This document shows positions 1-6,258 of a stretch of DNA of 9,825 bases, one piece after another; position 1 is the stretch's first letter; every line of letters starts with the position of its first letter. The position numbers and the translations under genes are program-made. The DNA lies in contig JAQVYD010000042.1 in NCBI GenBank assembly GCA_028709105.1, forward strand, positions 1 to 9,825, read 5' to 3'. The notes below the pieces were generated by a model, which was not told where the DNA came from, searched no databases, and saw only the letters and a list, made by a program, of their open reading frames with translations. The stretch comes from Clostridia bacterium (GTDB lineage Bacteria; Bacillota; Peptococcia; DRI-13; DTU073).

Positions 1-103
1 TGTAGTTTTAGTTAACCAAGGGCAGGCAGAGCTTATTGTCGCTCGAGAAACATATCAGGATTTAGTTCGGAATGACCTCATTCCTACAAGATTAGATAAT
101 TAA
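1..103 (+). CDS. lysA: Probable diaminopimelate decarboxylase, C-terminal end only
   Basis: The open frame enters from the left edge (first full codon at base 2) and ends at a triple stop TAATAATAA. Only 33 residues are visible. The stretch with RETYQDL, then RNDLIP close to the end, resembles the C-terminus of bacterial LysA, the PLP enzyme that decarboxylates meso-diaminopimelate to lysine. That C-terminus typically carries a xRExxxDLxxxD pattern. From knowledge of clostridial genomes, lysA is a plausible gene just upstream of a cca/M50/trpS/scpAB cluster. The fragment is too short to show the PLP lysine or substrate-binding motifs, so the name rests on tail similarity and context only. Confidence 0.6.
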   Translation, partial: VVLVNQGQAELIVARETYQDLVRNDLIPTRLDN

Positions 104-122
104 TAATAAGGGTGCTTAAATT

Positions 123-320
123 ATGAATAATAGAACACGTTTGTTTTTATTAATTGTTGCTGTATTCTTGCTAGTTGTTGTAGCTCCAGGCTTAATTAAA
201 ATCCTCGTTAAGAATTATACGGTTAGTTTTATTATGCGAAGTTTTTTAGTACTTTTGGCTATTTATCTGCTTTTGGAGATAATTAATCATGTAAAAAAAA
301 TTAAAGATAAACAAGATTAA
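123..320 (+). CDS. Small two-helix membrane protein, function unknown
   Basis: This is a 65-residue protein not recognised as a named family. A short basic N-terminus (NNRTR) is followed by a hydrophobic helix at about residues 7-28, a short polar loop (VKNYT, about 29-34), a second hydrophobic helix at about 36-55, and a strongly charged lysine-rich tail (KKIKDKQD). That layout suggests a hairpin in the cytoplasmic membrane with both ends in the cytoplasm. The ribosome site is modest (AAGGGTG about 8 bases before the ATG). It begins 19 bases after the lysA-like stop, so it is probably co-transcribed with it, and an extended -10 element lies just after its stop. Being real rather than chance is supported by the start/RBS, the operon spacing and the membrane composition. 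Confidence 0.65.
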   Translation: MNNRTRLFLLIVAVFLLVVVAPGLIKILVKNYTVSFIMRSFLVLLAIYLLLEIINHVKKIKDKQD

Positions 321-333
321 GTTAGTTTGATTA

Positions 334-342
334 TGATATAAT
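334..342 (+). promoter_or_regulatory. Possible extended -10 promoter ahead of cca
   Basis: TGATATAAT is a perfect TGnTATAAT extended -10 box in the 54-base gap between the small membrane gene and cca. No good -35 hexamer lies at 16-18 bases upstream, which is tolerated for extended -10 promoters. It would start transcription near position 349 and drive cca through scpB. AT-rich sequence makes chance matches common, so this is a candidate only. Confidence 0.4.
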
Positions 343-374
343 AAGAAAAATTCTCCGGATGGGTTTTAGTAAAA

Positions 375-1586
375 ATGAGTAGTGTGAACTTACCAGAAAA
401 TTCAATTGTATCTTTGCTTAGAAAGGAAAAAAGGAAGGAGCCTTTTTTTCTTGTAGGTGGTTCTGTCCGTGATTTTTTGTTACAAAGAGAGTTAAAAGAC
501 TACGATTTTCTCCTAGAAGGAGATGTTTTTTCTTTTGTCTCTAGAGTAAAAGATAAAATTAAGGGAAAAGTCATTTTTAATAAACGCTTGCTGACAGCAA
601 CCCTTAAAACAAACGAAGTAATCCTTGATTTTACCACAGCTCGCAAAGAGTATTACTGTAGACCGGGGGCCTTACCATTGGTTACGCCTACCAGTTGGCA
701 GGAAGATTTAAAGAGACGGGACTTTACAATTAATGCGATGGTCATACCTCTTGAGGAAGAAGGTTGGGGGAAAATTATTGATCCTTTAGGTGGGAAAGAC
801 GACTTAGCACATGGTATTATTCGTATTTTGCATGAACAAAGTTTTTGTGATGACCCCACCCGCATTCTGAGAGCCATTCGTTATCAAAACCGCTTGGGTT
901 TTGCTATTGCCAAAGATACTTTACAAAATTTAAAACAAAACTGGCCATATCTAAAAAATGTTTCACCTCGGCGCAGATTAAAAGAATGGCAACTACTTTG
1001 TGCAGAAGAAGACGTAATGAAAAATATGCAGGATATTTTTATTTTAGGTGGTTGGTCTTTTTTGATGGATGGACTTTCTTTTGCCCAGAAGGTATGGGCG
1101 GAGCAAGGTTTATTAATTCCTAAAAGTGGTTTTCCTAAGACACTACGCCCTTGGTATCTATATCTCTTAACCTTTTTAGTAAAAGAACCGGGGAAACTTG
1201 AGAATATTTCTACATATTGGGGACTTTATCCTCAAGAAAAAGAAGGACTTAAACAAACACTTCTTTTGCTACTAGAACAAAAACAATTAAAGGGACTAAA
1301 GCGGCGGTATCTTTTAAGGCGATTAAAAGAATTACCTCTGGAAGGGAGCTATTATCTTTTTAGACAAAATCCTAGCTGGGGAGAGAATTGGAACTCTTTT
1401 TCTCAGGAAATCTTAGCTCATAAAATGCCTATACAAGGAAGGGATCTTCTTTGTTTAGGGCTTGAACCAGGCCCTGAAATGGGAAGACTTCTGCAACGTT
1501 TAGAAGAAGGCTATCAAGAGAATCTTTTCAATACGAAAAAAGAGGGACTAGAACTGGCTAAACGGTTATTAAAGGAGGAAAATTAA
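375..1586 (+). CDS. cca: CCA tRNA nucleotidyltransferase (class II)
   Basis: This class II nucleotidyltransferase adds or repairs the 3' CCA end of tRNAs from CTP and ATP without a template. The head domain shows the nucleotide-binding GGSVRD (28-33), the catalytic DxD pair D42/D44 in DYDF, a third carboxylate region near D85, RRDFTINAM (114-122) and DPTRILRAIRY (160-170), which fits the neck helices that select bases. The C-terminal part has the usual GRDLLCLGLEPGPEMG-type tail segment. At 403 residues it fits a stand-alone enzyme; no HD phosphohydrolase motif is seen. The ribosome site is poor (GGATGGG, 11 bases from ATG), but no better in-frame start is visible. Its stop overlaps the next start in TAATG. 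A poly(A) polymerase or a split A-adding or CC-adding enzyme of the same superfamily cannot be excluded from motifs alone. Confidence 0.88.
   Translation: MSSVNLPENSIVSLLRKEKRKEPFFLVGGSVRDFLLQRELKDYDFLLEGDVFSFVSRVKDKIKGKVIFNKRLLTATLKTNEVILDFTTARKEYYCRPGALPLVTPTSWQEDLKRRDFTINAMVIPLEEEGWGKIIDPLGGKDDLAHGIIRILHEQSFCDDPTRILRAIRYQNRLGFAIAKDTLQNLKQNWPYLKNVSPRRRLKEWQLLCAEEDVMKNMQDIFILGGWSFLMDGLSFAQKVWAEQGLLIPKSGFPKTLRPWYLYLLTFLVKEPGKLENISTYWGLYPQEKEGLKQTLLLLLEQKQLKGLKRRYLLRRLKELPLEGSYYLFRQNPSWGENWNSFSQEILAHKMPIQGRDLLCLGLEPGPEMGRLLQRLEEGYQENLFNTKKEGLELAKRLLKEEN
1571..1578 (+). promoter_or_regulatory. Ribosome binding site for the M50 protease, inside cca
   Basis: AAAGGAGG lies in the last codons of cca, 7 bases before the ATG at 1586. 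It fixes the start of the downstream gene at the TAATG overlap and suggests translational coupling of the two genes. Confidence 0.8.
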
Positions 1587-2203
1587 TGAATTTACAAGGA
1601 ATGATCATTAGTTTACCAGCAATATTACTGGCACTAAGTGTTCATGAGTTTGCTCATGGTTATGTTGCTTATAAACTGGGTGATCCGACTCCGAAATATC
1701 AAGGACGGCTTACGCTTAATCCGCTGGCCCATTTAGATCCTATGGGAACCTTGATGCTGATTATTGCTCGTTTTGGCTGGGCCAAACCGGTGATGGTTAA
1801 CCCCTCCAATTTTCGAGGAAATAAAGAAAAGGGCATGCTTCTTGTCGCCTTAGCAGGCCCTCTTTCCAATGTCCTAGTTGCTTTAATCGGAGGCATATTA
1901 TACAATCTACTTGTTAAGTTTCAGGTTCAAGAGTTTTGGGTGCTTTTAGTTTTTTATCTGATTATAATTGATGTAAGTTTAGCTGTCTTTAATTTAATTC
2001 CCGTACCACCCCTTGATGGGTCCAAAATTCTTGCAGGCTTACTGCCAAGTAATCAGCAATATCTTGTCTATAAACTAGAAACGTATGGTCCATTTATTCT
2101 AATCCTTTTACTTATTACTAATGTTATTGGGATGATTTTAGGTCCTCTAGTTAATGCTTTGTTTAATTTTATTATGCTGATCAGTCACTTTATTATAGGT
2201 TAA
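1586..2203 (+). CDS. Site-2 protease family (peptidase M50), YwhC-like
   Basis: This is an integral-membrane zinc metalloprotease of the short, PDZ-less site-2 protease group. The metal motif HEFAH is at residues 20-24 (H20, E21, H24) inside the first hydrophobic helix. The second half of the active site is FNLIPVPPLDG (about 135-145), with D144 as the expected third zinc ligand. NPLAHLDP (45-52) and AGPLSN (90-95) are further family hallmarks. Four to five more hydrophobic segments follow, the last at about 170-205. At 205 residues it matches the minimal YwhC/Rv-type proteins rather than RseP/SpoIVFB. The substrate is unknown. Location between cca and trpS is a known clostridial arrangement and gives no direct hint of function. 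An exact AAAGGAGG ribosome site supports the start. Confidence 0.9.
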   Translation: MNLQGMIISLPAILLALSVHEFAHGYVAYKLGDPTPKYQGRLTLNPLAHLDPMGTLMLIIARFGWAKPVMVNPSNFRGNKEKGMLLVALAGPLSNVLVALIGGILYNLLVKFQVQEFWVLLVFYLIIIDVSLAVFNLIPVPPLDGSKILAGLLPSNQQYLVYKLETYGPFILILLLITNVIGMILGPLVNALFNFIMLISHFIIG

Positions 2204-2220
2204 CCAGGAGGTATATCATC

Positions 2221-3207
2221 ATGAAAAAAGGCACTATTTTTAGCGGAATGCGTCCTACAGGAAGATTGCATATTGGACATTTAAGTGTTTTAGAAAATTG
2301 GATTAAACTTCAGGATGAGTATCATTGTTTTTTTGGAATTGTCGATTGGCATGCTTTAACAACGGCCTTTGACAGTACAGATATAATTCAAGAAAATATT
2401 CGCCTGATGTTGTTGGATTGGTTGGGTGCCGGTTTAGACCCGGAAAAAAGCCCTATCTTTGTGCAATCAAATGTGAAGGAACATGGGGAATTGCATCTTC
2501 TTCTCTCTATGATTACACCTCTTTCTTGGGTAGAACGAGTGCCTACTTATAAAGATCAGATTGTGCAACTGGGTAATCAAGGGAAAGATATTTCCACCTA
2601 TGGTTTTTTAGGTTACCCTGTTTTGATGGCAGCTGATATTTTAGTTTATAGGGCCAATATAGTACCAGTGGGAGAGGATCAACTTCCACATTTAGAATTC
2701 ACTCGAGAGATTGCCCGTCGTTTTAATCATCTTTATGCCTGTAAGCTTTTTCCTGAACCTCAGGCTCAATTGGCTAAAGTAGCAATGTTACCGGGTGTTG
2801 ATGGCAGGAAAATGAGCAAAAGTTATAATAATGATATTCCCTTGAGTGCTACTACGGAAGAAATTTGGGAGAAGGTAGAGATGATGATTACAGACCCTGC
2901 CCGGATCAAGAAAAATGATCCAGGTCATCCGGAGGTTTGTATTGTGCATACGTATCATAATCTTTATCGTGCTTTAGGTCTTGACGAGCTTAGTGATGAT
3001 TGCCGTCAAGGAAAAATCGGCTGTGTCGCCTGTAAAAAAAGGTTGGCTAAAATTATTGATGAACAACTGGCACCTATTCGGGAAAAACGTCAGTATTATG
3101 AAAATAAGCCGGAATTACTTAGGGAAATCTTAGAAACAAGCGCGCAAAAGGCTAGAATAAAAGCGGGGGAGACTATGGATTTGGTGCGTATGGCAATGAA
3201 AATATAA
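2221..3207 (+). CDS. trpS: Tryptophanyl-tRNA synthetase, probable [4Fe-4S] type
   Basis: This class I aminoacyl-tRNA synthetase charges tRNA-Trp with tryptophan and ATP in the cytoplasm. It shows the N-terminal SGMRPTGRLHIGHL with HIGH at 17-20, GEDQLPHLEFTREIA (151-165) in the Rossmann core, and GRKMSKS with KMSKS at 197-201. At 328 residues it has the normal bacterial TrpRS length. The anticodon-binding part carries C240, C261, C268 and C271 in a C-x20-C-x6-C-x2-C arrangement, nearly the [4Fe-4S] motif known in Thermotoga maritima TrpRS. This suggests a cluster near the anticodon site, an inference. AGGAGGT 8-9 bases upstream supports the start. The gap to the preceding gene is only 17 bases, leaving no room for a T-box leader. 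Confidence 0.95.
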   Translation: MKKGTIFSGMRPTGRLHIGHLSVLENWIKLQDEYHCFFGIVDWHALTTAFDSTDIIQENIRLMLLDWLGAGLDPEKSPIFVQSNVKEHGELHLLLSMITPLSWVERVPTYKDQIVQLGNQGKDISTYGFLGYPVLMAADILVYRANIVPVGEDQLPHLEFTREIARRFNHLYACKLFPEPQAQLAKVAMLPGVDGRKMSKSYNNDIPLSATTEEIWEKVEMMITDPARIKKNDPGHPEVCIVHTYHNLYRALGLDELSDDCRQGKIGCVACKKRLAKIIDEQLAPIREKRQYYENKPELLREILETSAQKARIKAGETMDLVRMAMKI

Positions 3208-3222
3208 AGTGGTGACAAGAAG

Positions 3223-3987
3223 ATGACCTATCAAGTAAGATTACCTATTTTTGAAGGTCCCATGGATCTTCTCTTACATCTTATTGAAGAAAATGAAATA
3301 GATATTTATAATATTCCCATCGCTCTGATTACTCAGCAGTATCTGGATTATTTAGATAGAGCAGGGCAGATGGATCTAGAATTAACCAGTGAGTTTATAG
3401 TAATGGCTTGTACGTTACTTTCTATTAAAGCAAGGATGCTTTTACCTACACCTATCATAGAAACAGCTGATGATGAACAGGAACTTGATCCGAGAGAAGA
3501 ATTAGTACAAAGGCTACTTGAGTATAAAGAATATAAGGAAAAGGCTAAAGTTTTTCAAGAACTGGAAGAACGTCAGTCGCGCTGTTTTTGGCGGGAAATA
3601 GATGATGCTCAATTATTAAAAAAATTCCCCCCTCCCAATCCTATTGGCACTGTAACGTGGGAAGATTTAGCCCATGTTTTTAGTAACATTCTGGAAAAAG
3701 TAGAGAAGAGAGAACAAATTATTTCCTTAAGTCGGGAAGAAATTACGGTTCGGGATAAGACAGAGTACATTATGGCGATGTTACAGGAAAAGCCACAGGG
3801 GCTTTCTTTTTATCAACTTATTGCTACGGCAGTTAGTAAGGAAGAAGTTATTGTCACATTTTTAGCTCTTTTAGAATTAGTTAAGTTAGGCAAGGTCTTT
3901 GTTCGACAAAAGAATCTGTTTAAAGATATTTATATTTTTATGATGCCCCTAGAGGAGGGTCAAAGTAATGCCTACTCTTTTTCCTGA
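3223..3987 (+). CDS. scpA: Segregation and condensation protein A (kleisin)
   Basis: ScpA is the kleisin that bridges the two SMC heads in the bacterial Smc-ScpAB condensin and helps compact and segregate sister chromosomes. The N-terminal signature FEGPMDLLLHLI (10-21) and ENEIDIYNIPI (23-33) form the part that contacts the SMC neck. EFIVMACTLLSIKARMLLP (57-75) and DPREELVQRLLEYKEYK (89-105) are typical, followed by an acidic, variable middle. The C-terminal winged helix (about 178-245) is expected to bind the SMC cap. Length, 254 residues, is normal. The ribosome site is weak (GGTGA about 8 bases before ATG), but the start matches the family N-terminus. It overlaps scpB by 20 bases, consistent with coupled synthesis of partners. 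Confidence 0.95.
   Translation: MTYQVRLPIFEGPMDLLLHLIEENEIDIYNIPIALITQQYLDYLDRAGQMDLELTSEFIVMACTLLSIKARMLLPTPIIETADDEQELDPREELVQRLLEYKEYKEKAKVFQELEERQSRCFWREIDDAQLLKKFPPPNPIGTVTWEDLAHVFSNILEKVEKREQIISLSREEITVRDKTEYIMAMLQEKPQGLSFYQLIATAVSKEEVIVTFLALLELVKLGKVFVRQKNLFKDIYIFMMPLEEGQSNAYSFS
3951..3959 (+). promoter_or_regulatory. Ribosome binding site for scpB, inside scpA
   Basis: AGAGGAGGG lies within the scpA coding sequence, 8 bases before the ATG at 3968. It sets the scpB start and hence the 20-base gene overlap. Confidence 0.75.
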
Positions 3988-4507
3988 TGAGACGAAAAGT
4001 ATTATTGAAGCCTTATTATTTGTAGCTAATGAACCGCTCACAATAAAAACTATCGCCGAAATTACTGAACGTTCCGAAGATGAGGTAGAAGCTTTCTTAA
4101 AAGCGATAAAAGCTGATTGCGAGCGAGAAATGAAGGGCTTTTGTCTGATTGAAGTTGCTGAGGGATATTCTTTTGTTACTCGTTCGGAATATGCCCCTTA
4201 TATTGAAAAATTGGTTAAGCCACGCTTAAATGCACTTACACAGGCAGCCTTGGAAACATTGGCGATTATTGCTTATAGACAACCTGTCACCAAAAGTGAG
4301 ATTGATCAAATACGCGGTGTAAATAGTGATAGTGCGATAAATACATTATTAGATCGTACTTTAATAGAGGAAACAGGTCGTAAAGAAGGACCTGGTCGAC
4401 CTATCCTTTATGGGACTACACAAGACTTTCTGAAGTATTTTGGCTTAAAAGATTTAAAGCAGTTACCTTTACCGGAAAAGACACTAGCAGAAAAAGGAAT
4501 TGATTAA
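3968..4507 (+). CDS. scpB: Segregation and condensation protein B
   Basis: ScpB dimerises through winged-helix domains and binds the middle of ScpA in the Smc-ScpAB complex. The first winged helix covers about residues 7-80 (SIIEALLFVANEPLT near the start). The second includes AALETLAIIAYRQPVTKSEI at about 93-112, then IRGVNSD, and ends with the conserved GPGRPILYGTT near residue 140-150 and FLKYFGLKDLKQLP. Length, 179 residues, is typical. It is the last gene of the plus-strand run and faces a minus-strand gene whose stop is only 2 bases away. Confidence 0.95.
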   Translation: MPTLFPDETKSIIEALLFVANEPLTIKTIAEITERSEDEVEAFLKAIKADCEREMKGFCLIEVAEGYSFVTRSEYAPYIEKLVKPRLNALTQAALETLAIIAYRQPVTKSEIDQIRGVNSDSAINTLLDRTLIEETGRKEGPGRPILYGTTQDFLKYFGLKDLKQLPLPEKTLAEKGID

Positions 4508-4537
4508 AATTAAGAATCGGCTCGGTATTCACAGCCG
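4500..4537 (-). terminator. Weak candidate terminator at the convergent gene ends
   Basis: On the minus strand a stem CGGCT (4537-4533) pairs with AGCCG (4522-4518) and is followed by a T-rich run (ATTCTTAATTTT) that overlaps the stop of the ferritin-like gene and the scpB stop region. The stem is only 5 pairs, with a 10-base loop, so this is weak. No better stem-loop with a T-tract is seen for scpB on the plus strand. Confidence 0.25.
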
Positions 4538-5064
4538 CAAAATTTGCGGAGAGCTTGATTAAAAAGCTTGATATGAACTTTTTCATCAAGGATAATTCGC
4601 TGGAGAATTGCTTGCACATTGGGGTCGGCAATCAAACAGATATGTTTTTGGTAATTTTCAATAGCTTTATATTCGGCTTCGATGTTTGCCTTGAGACGTT
4701 CACAAAGTTGTGTACCATAATAAATAAAGCCTCCATGCCAATAGTTACCATTGGTACTGTAACTGCCTCTTATTACTGGGTTTCCTCCGAGTTTTTTGAT
4801 GGTTTCCGCCAGTATTTCCATATGTAACATTTCGTTTATAGCCACATTCTCCAGTAGCTCTCCCAGCTCTTCATCAATATCTTCAAAAAAGAAATAATGA
4901 TAAAGATATTGATTAATGGCTGTAAATTCACTCGTTACACCGGCATAATCATCCATTAATAGTTCTGCATAGTAAAGATTAGGACCGAGAACCTTTACTT
5001 CAGGATAAGGAGAAGGGTCTGCATATTTTTCTCTTTTATGCAATTCATAATTAATTTCACTCAT
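4510..5064 (-). CDS. Ferritin-like diiron protein
   Basis: This is a 184-residue four-helix-bundle protein of the ferritin/rubrerythrin/Mn-catalase superfamily. The ligand set is complete and duplicated: E46 followed by x6-Y53, then E78-xx-H81, and again E131 followed by x6-Y138, then E161-xx-H164. These six residues fit a bridging dinuclear iron or manganese site. There is no rubredoxin-type CxxC module; the only cysteine pair is C176-G-C178 near the end. Family members act as iron-dependent oxidases, peroxidases, catalases or iron stores; which applies here cannot be told. The start is supported by AAAGGAGGA at 5071-5079 on the plus-strand map. It lies 17 bases behind the DUF2935 gene and is almost certainly co-transcribed with it. 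Spore-coat or oxidative-stress roles are inference from that neighbour. Confidence 0.8.
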   Translation of the reverse strand: MSEINYELHKREKYADPSPYPEVKVLGPNLYYAELLMDDYAGVTSEFTAINQYLYHYFFFEDIDEELGELLENVAINEMLHMEILAETIKKLGGNPVIRGSYSTNGNYWHGGFIYYGTQLCERLKANIEAEYKAIENYQKHICLIADPNVQAILQRIILDEKVHIKLFNQALRKFCGCEYRADS

Positions 5065-5081
5065 TGCTAATCCTCCTTTAA

Positions 5082-6071
5082 TTATGTAAAGTTAATTTTA
5101 ATTGGTGAAGAATTACCTATTATAAAGTTCTTTTTAGGACGGTAAAGAGGTTGTAAAGGAGCGGAGAAATTTGCTTCTATTATTTTTGCTTCTGTAACGC
5201 TTTCCCTGTTTTCATCAGTATTCGTTGGTTCTAGGGAGATACAAGGTGTTTGGGGATAAGGTGGTGCAGGACAAGGTCCGGGAGAAGGCTTTACTCCCTG
5301 TTTAATCACCTTTACATCACGTTCAATATCTTGGAGAAAACGGTCTGCTTCTCTTCTGACATGATCAGCAAGCAAAGGGGGAATGATACTTAAAATTTTA
5401 CATTCATTTAGTAATTGAGTAGCCGCGGCTTTAAAATTACGAATGTCTGTTCCTGCTTCTATGATATCCCCGGTAAAACGAAGTAAAGAGGGAAGGGGAC
5501 GAGGGGTAATTTCTAAAATAGATTCAAAGTCTTCAGCCTGACAACGAAGTTCATCAAAGGTATCACTAAACATTTGGGTTTGACTAATAAATTTACGTTC
5601 GGAAGGATCAAGCAGATGCTTAATAAATTTAGCGTGGTCAGCCATAATTCTTAACCAGAACACTTCATCATGAAGAAGTTCTTCTGTAGGAGTCATTAAT
5701 TCCCCACGGCAGAGACGAATAATATTTATGGCAAAACGGATAGCTTCTCGTCTAATATGGTCAACTAAAAGTGGAAAATTAGTGCCGCCTAAATTACATT
5801 CAATAATGCGGTCTAAAACTAGGGTTTTAAATTGAATGATTTCCAAAACAACCTTTAAGGATTCTTGGGCTAGTTTAAAGACATCACTATCCGGCCTAAG
5901 GCATAAACTTTTTTCTTCCAGTTCAGCAAAACGCGACTCAAAATTTTGAGCTATTTGTATTAATTTAGTTTCATTACAGGGAAAGGCTAACCTTAAAAAA
6001 AGTGAGTGTTCTTTCATTATGCGTAACCAAAATTGTAATTCACTTAAAAGCCGTTCTTTAATTGGAGTCAT
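5082..6071 (-). CDS. DUF2935 family protein (putative spore-coat-like), with proline-rich C-terminal tail
   Basis: Two copies of a helical domain are visible. FWLRIMKEH (14-22) with DHIRREAIRF (104-113) in the first is repeated as FWLRIMADH (138-146) with DHVRREADRF (236-245) in the second. The repeated H22/H146, H105/H237 and E109/E241 suggest metal sites in each bundle. This pattern is the DUF2935 family; a Bacillus halodurans member was described as a putative spore coat protein, as I recall. The domains end near residue 255. A tail of about 70 residues follows: a proline-rich linker with C267 and C277, then a polar segment ending in IKINFT. No signal peptide or membrane helix is seen. AGGAGGTT, about 6 bases before the ATG, fixes the start. 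The gene leads a two-gene unit with the ferritin-like gene. Biochemical function is unknown. Confidence 0.8.
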   Translation of the reverse strand: MTPIKERLLSELQFWLRIMKEHSLFLRLAFPCNETKLIQIAQNFESRFAELEEKSLCLRPDSDVFKLAQESLKVVLEIIQFKTLVLDRIIECNLGGTNFPLLVDHIRREAIRFAINIIRLCRGELMTPTEELLHDEVFWLRIMADHAKFIKHLLDPSERKFISQTQMFSDTFDELRCQAEDFESILEITPRPLPSLLRFTGDIIEAGTDIRNFKAAATQLLNECKILSIIPPLLADHVRREADRFLQDIERDVKVIKQGVKPSPGPCPAPPYPQTPCISLEPTNTDENRESVTEAKIIEANFSAPLQPLYRPKKNFIIGNSSPIKINFT

Positions 6072-6102
6072 TTCCTAACCTCCTGCTAATTTTTCTGATA
6101 TC

Positions 6103-6132
6103 AGTATATGAAAGAATAGGAGGGAGGGTGAA
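6103..6132 (-). promoter_or_regulatory. Promoter candidate for the DUF2935/ferritin-like unit
   Basis: Reading the minus strand, TTCACC (6132-6127), an 18-base spacer and TATACT (6108-6103) form a passable sigma-A promoter. The same stretch also holds an AC dinucleotide, 17 bases, then CATA (6110-6107), close to the AC-N16/17-CATAnnnTA layout of sigma-K and sigma-E type mother-cell promoters. It sits about 30 bases before the start codon, right after the terminator of the upstream gene. A perfect 10-base palindrome CTGATATCAG (6095-6104) overlaps the -10 and the expected start point. Which sigma factor acts is undecided. Confidence 0.4.
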
Positions 6133-6172
6133 GTAAAAAATAAAAGTTCATAACATTTGTCTCGTTATGAAC
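6132..6172 (-). terminator. Rho-independent terminator after the GDP-mannose fusion gene
   Basis: On the minus strand GTTCATAAC (6172-6164) pairs perfectly with GTTATGAAC (6154-6146) across a 9-base loop, followed by TTTTATTTTTT. This is a 9-pair stem with a T-tract about 80 bases past the stop of the fusion gene. It separates that gene from the DUF2935 promoter. Confidence 0.8.
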
Positions 6173-6218
6173 CTTTTGTATATTTTGTATGCCTTGTCAT
6201 CATTTATAACAATTGAGG

Positions 6219-6258
6219 CAAAAAACCTGACCTCTTGCGAGTCGAGAGGACTTAGGTC
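6219..6258 (-). terminator. First, weaker terminator overlapping the fusion gene stop
   Basis: On the minus strand CCTCT (6249-6245) pairs with AGAGG (6235-6231), with outer ACCT/AGGT pairs across an internal loop, then TTTTTT (6225-6220). The stem starts at the last codons of the gene. Together with the stem-loop at 6132-6172 it would form a tandem terminator. The broken stem makes it the weaker of the two. Confidence 0.5.

Noticed and set aside
4535..4549. Near-perfect palindrome CCGCAAA-A-TTTGCGG, considered as a terminator or protein site
   Set aside because: It is inside the coding end of the ferritin-like gene (codons for KFCGC), has a 1-base loop and no T-tract directly after it on either strand.
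4552..4572. Short direct repeat AGCTTGAT around an AAGCTT site
   Set aside because: Two 8-base copies within AT-rich coding sequence are expected by chance and no further copies or array spacing are present.
4555..4827. 90-codon plus-strand open frame opposite the ferritin-like gene
   Set aside because: It lies wholly inside a gene with intact diiron motifs on the other strand, has no convincing ribosome site, and its translation resembles no protein family.
5660..5680. CTTCAT-C-ATGAAG palindrome inside the DUF2935 gene
   Set aside because: It encodes the conserved second-repeat segment HDEVF, has no flanking regulatory elements and is explained by codon choice.
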